NCBI GenBank assembly: GCA_030698645.1
Contig: JAUYMV010000020.1
Coordinates: 1-9,685, forward strand
Direction: 5' to 3'
Source of the DNA: Mesorhizobium sp.
Lineage (GTDB): Bacteria; Pseudomonadota; Alphaproteobacteria; Rhizobiales; Rhizobiaceae
Length of the DNA: 9,685 nucleotides
Shown: one piece after another, positions 7,171 to 9,685 of the stretch
How the letters are laid out: every line of letters begins with the position of its first letter
Position numbering within the stretch: position 1 is the first letter of the stretch
Position numbers and translations under genes: made by a program
The notes under the pieces: generated by a model
Told to the model about the DNA's origin: nothing
Database searches by the model: none
What the model saw: the letters and a program-made list of their open reading frames with translations, nothing else

Positions 7171-8258
7171 TAACCGTCCTCCTTGTGCAGCAGGAATGTT
7201 ATCCCGAAAAATGCCGCAACGACCACTGGAAACCAGGCCGCGACGACCGGTGGAACGAATCCCGAACTGCCGAACGCCTTCACCAATACCGACACGACAT
7301 AAAGCAGAAAGCCGGCAAGGACGCCACCCAGAATCATCGACCCCGACTGGCCAAGCCGCGCGAATCGCATGGACACCGTGGCGGCGATCAGCGTCATCGC
7401 GACGAGTAGCATCGGCAGCGCCAGAAGCGAATGATATTGCATGGCAAATGCATTCGCGCTGAGCCCGAAAGAGCGCGCCGCGTCGATCTTCTCACCGAGC
7501 TCGAAAAGCGGGATCGTCTCGGGCAAGGCGAACTGTTCCTCGACGAATTCGGGCTGCAGACCCGACTTCACCTTCGCGGTTGCGAGCGTCTCCCGCGTTC
7601 CCTCGGCGTCGAGGCGGGTGACGTCGACGAGCGTCCACGCGCCATTGCCAAGCGTCGCCTGTCGCGCGTCGAGACGTTCCACGATGCCGCCATCCTTGCC
7701 GAAGCGGATGAATGTCGCTTCGCTCAGAAGCAGGCCGCGCTGCGCGGTCTTCTTGGCGCCGATGATCGTGACGCCCTCATCCGTGCGCTGTCGCAGCCAT
7801 GGCAGGCGCTGGGCGTTGAAGGCGCCGCCCGCATCGCCGCGAAACGACGCCTCGAGCGCCTCCGCATAGGTCAGCGCGCGCGCCGCCGCCGTGTTGAAGA
7901 TGGTGATCATCGACACGCCGATCAGGAAGCTCGCCAGGCAGAGCGGCGCGAGGAACTGCCAGGCCGATATGCCGGCCGAGCGCGCGATGACGAGCTCATA
8001 TCTGCGGTTGAGCGTCATGAGCGTGACCATCGCGGAGAACAGGATGACGAACGGAATGGCGGTCTGCACGATTTGCGGAATCCGCAGCGCCGTCACCAGA
8101 AGCCCGGCCGCGACCGTGAAGTTTGGCAGGCCCGAGGCACGACGCGAAAACTCGGTGAAATCGACCAGAAATGCGATCACCACCACGGCGCAGAAAAACT
8201 GGACGACGATAAGCAGGTAGCGGCGGAAGAAATAGAGGAAGAGCGTGCGCCCGATCAT
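7170..8258 (-). CDS. lptG: LPS export ABC transporter permease LptG
   Basis: LptG is one of the two transmembrane subunits of LptB2FG, which uses ATP hydrolysis by LptB to lift LPS out of the inner membrane toward LptC and the bridge. The 362-aa protein (E. coli: 360) shows the YjgP/YjgQ layout: membrane segments at about 13–35, 62–83 and 100–122, a soluble periplasmic beta-jellyroll at about 125–265, then membrane segments at about 275–297, 306–328 and 335–357. The cytoplasmic coupling-helix region NRRYELVIARSAGISAWQFL (84–103) matches the conserved E…R..G.S motif that contacts LptB. The ATG overlaps the lptF stop (ATGA, 8255–8258), with GGTGA only 3 nt upstream. Assignment to LptG rather than LptF rests on the N-terminal and loop sequence and on gene order. 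lptB is not in the window and is commonly elsewhere, near lptA/lptC. Confidence 0.95.
   Translation of the reverse strand: MIGRTLFLYFFRRYLLIVVQFFCAVVVIAFLVDFTEFSRRASGLPNFTVAAGLLVTALRIPQIVQTAIPFVILFSAMVTLMTLNRRYELVIARSAGISAWQFLAPLCLASFLIGVSMITIFNTAAARALTYAEALEASFRGDAGGAFNAQRLPWLRQRTDEGVTIIGAKKTAQRGLLLSEATFIRFGKDGGIVERLDARQATLGNGAWTLVDVTRLDAEGTRETLATAKVKSGLQPEFVEEQFALPETIPLFELGEKIDAARSFGLSANAFAMQYHSLLALPMLLVAMTLIAATVSMRFARLGQSGSMILGGVLAGFLLYVVSVLVKAFGSSGFVPPVVAAWFPVVVAAFFGITFLLHKEDG
7178..7184 (-). promoter_or_regulatory. Strong Shine–Dalgarno site for lptD inside lptG
   Basis: The minus strand reads AAGGAGG, a near-perfect anti-SD match, 7 nt before the GTG start of lptD. The same bases encode Lys-Glu in the last codons of lptG (the C terminus is HKEDG). 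This is the strongest ribosome binding site in the operon and it decides the non-ATG lptD start at 7170. It suggests that lptD can recruit ribosomes itself as well as through termination–reinitiation from lptG. Confidence 0.85.
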
Positions 8259-9463
8259 GCGTCACCGCCGGCACGTTCGCGGCGATAGCCGCGCAGCATG
8301 AGTTGGAACGAGACTCGGTAGCGCTCGACCGCGGCGGCCAGCGCATTGGTGCGGTCCACGAGGCTCTGCGGGATGTGCAGTTTTCGGCCGGTTACGATGA
8401 GCGTCGAGAACAGCAGGATCGCGGACAGCGGCGTCAGGTAGGCGGCGACCGCATAGGCCAGGCTCTTGCCGGAACCGTTTGCCGAGACGAACCCGGCGGC
8501 GCGGAATAGGATCGCGACACCGACGGCGCCGACCAGTCCCCATGCGCGCTCCTGCCGGTTCGACCGCGCCGAACCGGCGAAGTAGGTCGCGATCAGGCCG
8601 AATGCGAGCGGGAACATCCATTCCGAGAGCCGGCGATGCAACTCGCTGCGCAACAGATCGGGCCTGGTCTTGGCAAAATAGTCGTTCGGGTCGGGATCAA
8701 GCAGGAACGCCAGGCTGCGCTCCTTGGGAAAATAGACGGTCGCCTTCGAGGCCGGGCCGAATTGCGAAAAGTCGATCGCGTAAGACGCAAAGCGGATGAC
8801 CGAAACCTCGGTCGTCGCCGGATTCTTGCGGTGGATCTCGCCATCCTCCATGACCAGCAGCTGGCTGCCGTCATTGTCCTGGATGTCGCCCTTTTTCGCG
8901 TAGTAGAGCAGCTCCGCGGCCTTGTCGCGCATGTCGACGATGAAGATGCTGCCGAAAGCGCCCCCGGGAAGCTGTTCGCCGATCTGAATGTAGAGATCGG
9001 TGTCGATCTTCTTGAACGAGCCCGACTGCACGGCGAACCGGACCAGGTCGGCGCCAGCTTCGGCAATGATGTCGCGAAGCTGGCGGTTCGACCAGGGCTC
9101 GACGAAAATGCTGAGCCCGAGCGTTGTCAGCGTCATGATCACGGCCAGCATGAAGATCGGCCGGGCGGTCGTGATCTGCGAAGCGCCCGCCGCCTCGAGC
9201 ACGGACAGCTCCGAGTTCGAGTTCATGGCCGAAAGCGTCTGCGATGCCCCGGTCAAGAGGGCGAACGGCATGACGACCACCGCCATCGCCGGCACGAGCA
9301 TGAGCGCGAGTTTCAGGAAGGTGCTGATGGCCTGCCCGGAATCGGTCAGCACGTTCACGCGGATCAGGATCTGGGTGATCAGTACGATCACTGTCGCCGC
9401 CGCCAGCGTCGTCAGCGACAGCTGCGCGGCCCGCCAGAAAATGTGTCGTTCGATTAAATTCAT
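8255..9463 (-). CDS. lptF: LPS export ABC transporter permease LptF
   Basis: LptF is the partner of LptG in the inner-membrane LPS extraction complex. The 402-aa protein begins MNLIERHIFWRAAQ, a typical LptF start. Membrane segments are seen at about 12–33, 48–72 and 100–122; the periplasmic jellyroll follows at about 125–275 (with DTDLYIQIGEQLPGGAFGSI at 154–173), then membrane segments at about 280–296, 306–325 and 336–357. The LptB-contacting region is MNSNSELSVLEAAGASQ (80–96). The frame stays open upstream to an ATG at 9556, but those 31 residues look like translated non-coding sequence, so I use the ATG at 9463, which has GGA 5 nt upstream. A cytoplasmic tail of about 45 residues (358–402), with an Arg-rich end (RGYRRERAGGDA), makes it longer than E. 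coli LptF (366 aa). It is the first gene of the six-gene operon and overlaps lptG by 4 nt. Confidence 0.96.
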   Translation of the reverse strand: MNLIERHIFWRAAQLSLTTLAAATVIVLITQILIRVNVLTDSGQAISTFLKLALMLVPAMAVVVMPFALLTGASQTLSAMNSNSELSVLEAAGASQITTARPIFMLAVIMTLTTLGLSIFVEPWSNRQLRDIIAEAGADLVRFAVQSGSFKKIDTDLYIQIGEQLPGGAFGSIFIVDMRDKAAELLYYAKKGDIQDNDGSQLLVMEDGEIHRKNPATTEVSVIRFASYAIDFSQFGPASKATVYFPKERSLAFLLDPDPNDYFAKTRPDLLRSELHRRLSEWMFPLAFGLIATYFAGSARSNRQERAWGLVGAVGVAILFRAAGFVSANGSGKSLAYAVAAYLTPLSAILLFSTLIVTGRKLHIPQSLVDRTNALAAAVERYRVSFQLMLRGYRRERAGGDA

Positions 9464-9572
9464 TGAAATCCGGGTGCCGGCTTCCTTTTTGAATTTCGCA
9501 ATCGGCGGCCAAGCGCGATGGCCAACAGGGGGTCCATATCGCCCCAGACTCCGCATTGGAACGGCAGAATGG

Positions 9573-9600
9573 CTAATAAGCGGCGAAGAAAGACGGTAAA
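9573..9600 (-). promoter_or_regulatory. Candidate sigma-70-type promoter for the lptF operon
   Basis: The minus strand shows TTTACC (9600–9595), a 16-nt spacer and TATTAG (9578–9573). Each hexamer matches its consensus (TTGACA, TATAAT) at 4 of 6 positions. Transcription would begin near 9566, giving a leader of about 100 nt before the lptF ATG. The match is moderate and other starts are possible in this A/T-richer region. The position is right for the operon promoter, as there is no gene between it and lptF. Confidence 0.35.
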
Positions 9601-9636
9601 CGTTTCATCAAGTTTTGGACGATGCGCTGGAAGCCG

Positions 9637-9664
9637 TTGAAAAACATAGCTTTACTAGGATACT
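9637..9664 (+). promoter_or_regulatory. Candidate sigma-70-type promoter pointing out of the window
   Basis: The plus strand shows TTGAAA (9637–9642, 5 of 6 matches to TTGACA), a 16-nt spacer and GATACT (9659–9664, 4 of 6 matches to TATAAT). The predicted start point is about 9671. It would drive a divergent gene that begins after the window. In related rhizobial genomes I recall leucyl aminopeptidase (pepA) at this place, but the window gives no direct evidence for it. It is the best promoter-like match I found in the region. Confidence 0.45.
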
Positions 9665-9672
9665 GAGCGCCT

Positions 9673-9685
9673 GTTGCGACGCAAC
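9673..9685. promoter_or_regulatory. Inverted repeat at the window edge (possible operator or 5'-UTR hairpin)
   Basis: GTTGCG–A–CGCAAC is a perfect 6+1+6 dyad. It starts 8 nt after the predicted -10 of the rightward promoter, so it would lie at about +3 to +15 of that transcript. Such a position suits a repressor site for a dimeric regulator. The single-base centre makes it a poor RNA hairpin, since the innermost pairs would have to open to form a loop. It ends exactly at the last base of the window and may extend further. No specific regulator is recognised. Confidence 0.35.

Noticed and set aside
4810..7173. A 787-codon open frame on the plus strand, fully antisense to lptD
   Set aside because: It is in exact codon register with lptD, so it stays open simply because lptD uses almost no TTA, CTA or TCA codons, as expected in a high-GC genome. 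Its translation is Arg/Gly/Ala/Glu-rich without a recognisable domain, and lptD is unmistakable on the other strand.
9464..9556. Upstream extension of lptF by 31 codons to an ATG at 9556
   Set aside because: LptF proteins normally start at the equivalent of MNLIERHIF. The extension would put a polar, proline-containing segment before the first membrane helix and lies in the promoter-bearing intergenic region.
9622..9666. A 14-residue open frame (MRWKPLKNIALLGY) in the divergent intergenic region
   Set aside because: It has no good ribosome site, overlaps the proposed rightward promoter, and an ORF of this length is expected by chance.
1..9685. Search for a novel defence, mobile or RNA-based system (CRISPR, toxin–antitoxin, IS, riboswitch, tRNA)
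   Set aside because: No repeat–spacer array, transposase, small toxin-like gene pair, tRNA cloverleaf or known riboswitch core was seen. Every stretch longer than 300 bases is covered by a recognised housekeeping or envelope gene.

Overview
The window is ordinary chromosomal core sequence from an alphaproteobacterium, most likely a member of the Hyphomicrobiales/Rhizobiales (Phyllobacteriaceae–Rhizobiaceae type; genus not resolved). This rests on the uniformly high GC content, the alphaproteobacterial flavour of every protein, and the gene order mltG–yicC–gmk facing rsmA–pdxA–surA-like–lptD–lptG–lptF, an arrangement I recall from rhizobial chromosomes. I see no insertion sequence, phage gene, CRISPR array, tRNA/rRNA or compositional break.

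Left part (1–1850, plus strand): the 3' end of mltG (peptidoglycan lytic transglycosylase), then yicC (YicC/YloC family endoribonuclease) and gmk (guanylate kinase), closely packed and probably co-transcribed. gmk ends tail-to-tail with the opposing operon: the gmk and rsmA stop codons overlap within 4 nt, so there is no space for a conventional terminator between them.

Centre and right (1847–9463, minus strand): a six-gene run read from right to left as lptF–lptG–lptD–surA-like–pdxA–rsmA. lptF and lptG encode the two transmembrane subunits of the LptB2FG ABC transporter that extracts lipopolysaccharide (LPS) from the inner membrane. lptD encodes the outer-membrane LPS translocon. The SurA-like protein is a periplasmic chaperone that plausibly helps beta-barrels such as LptD to fold. 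pdxA (vitamin B6 synthesis) and rsmA (16S rRNA dimethylation) follow, in the same order lptD–surA–pdxA–rsmA as in E. coli. Four of the five junctions are overlaps or a 3-nt gap (ATGA, TAGTG, 3 nt, ATGA). The only real spacer is 84 nt between lptD and the surA-like gene.

Right edge (9464–9685): a 222-nt non-coding region upstream of lptF, visibly richer in A+T than the genes. It holds a candidate promoter for lptF, a stronger candidate promoter pointing right toward an unseen divergent gene, and a 6+1+6 inverted repeat at the very end of the window.

I found no undescribed system. The points most worth checking are the cysteine arrangement of LptD (one E. coli-like inter-domain pair plus an extra CxxC cysteine), the SurA-like protein whose single parvulin domain has lost its hallmark residues, and the terminator-less convergent overlap.
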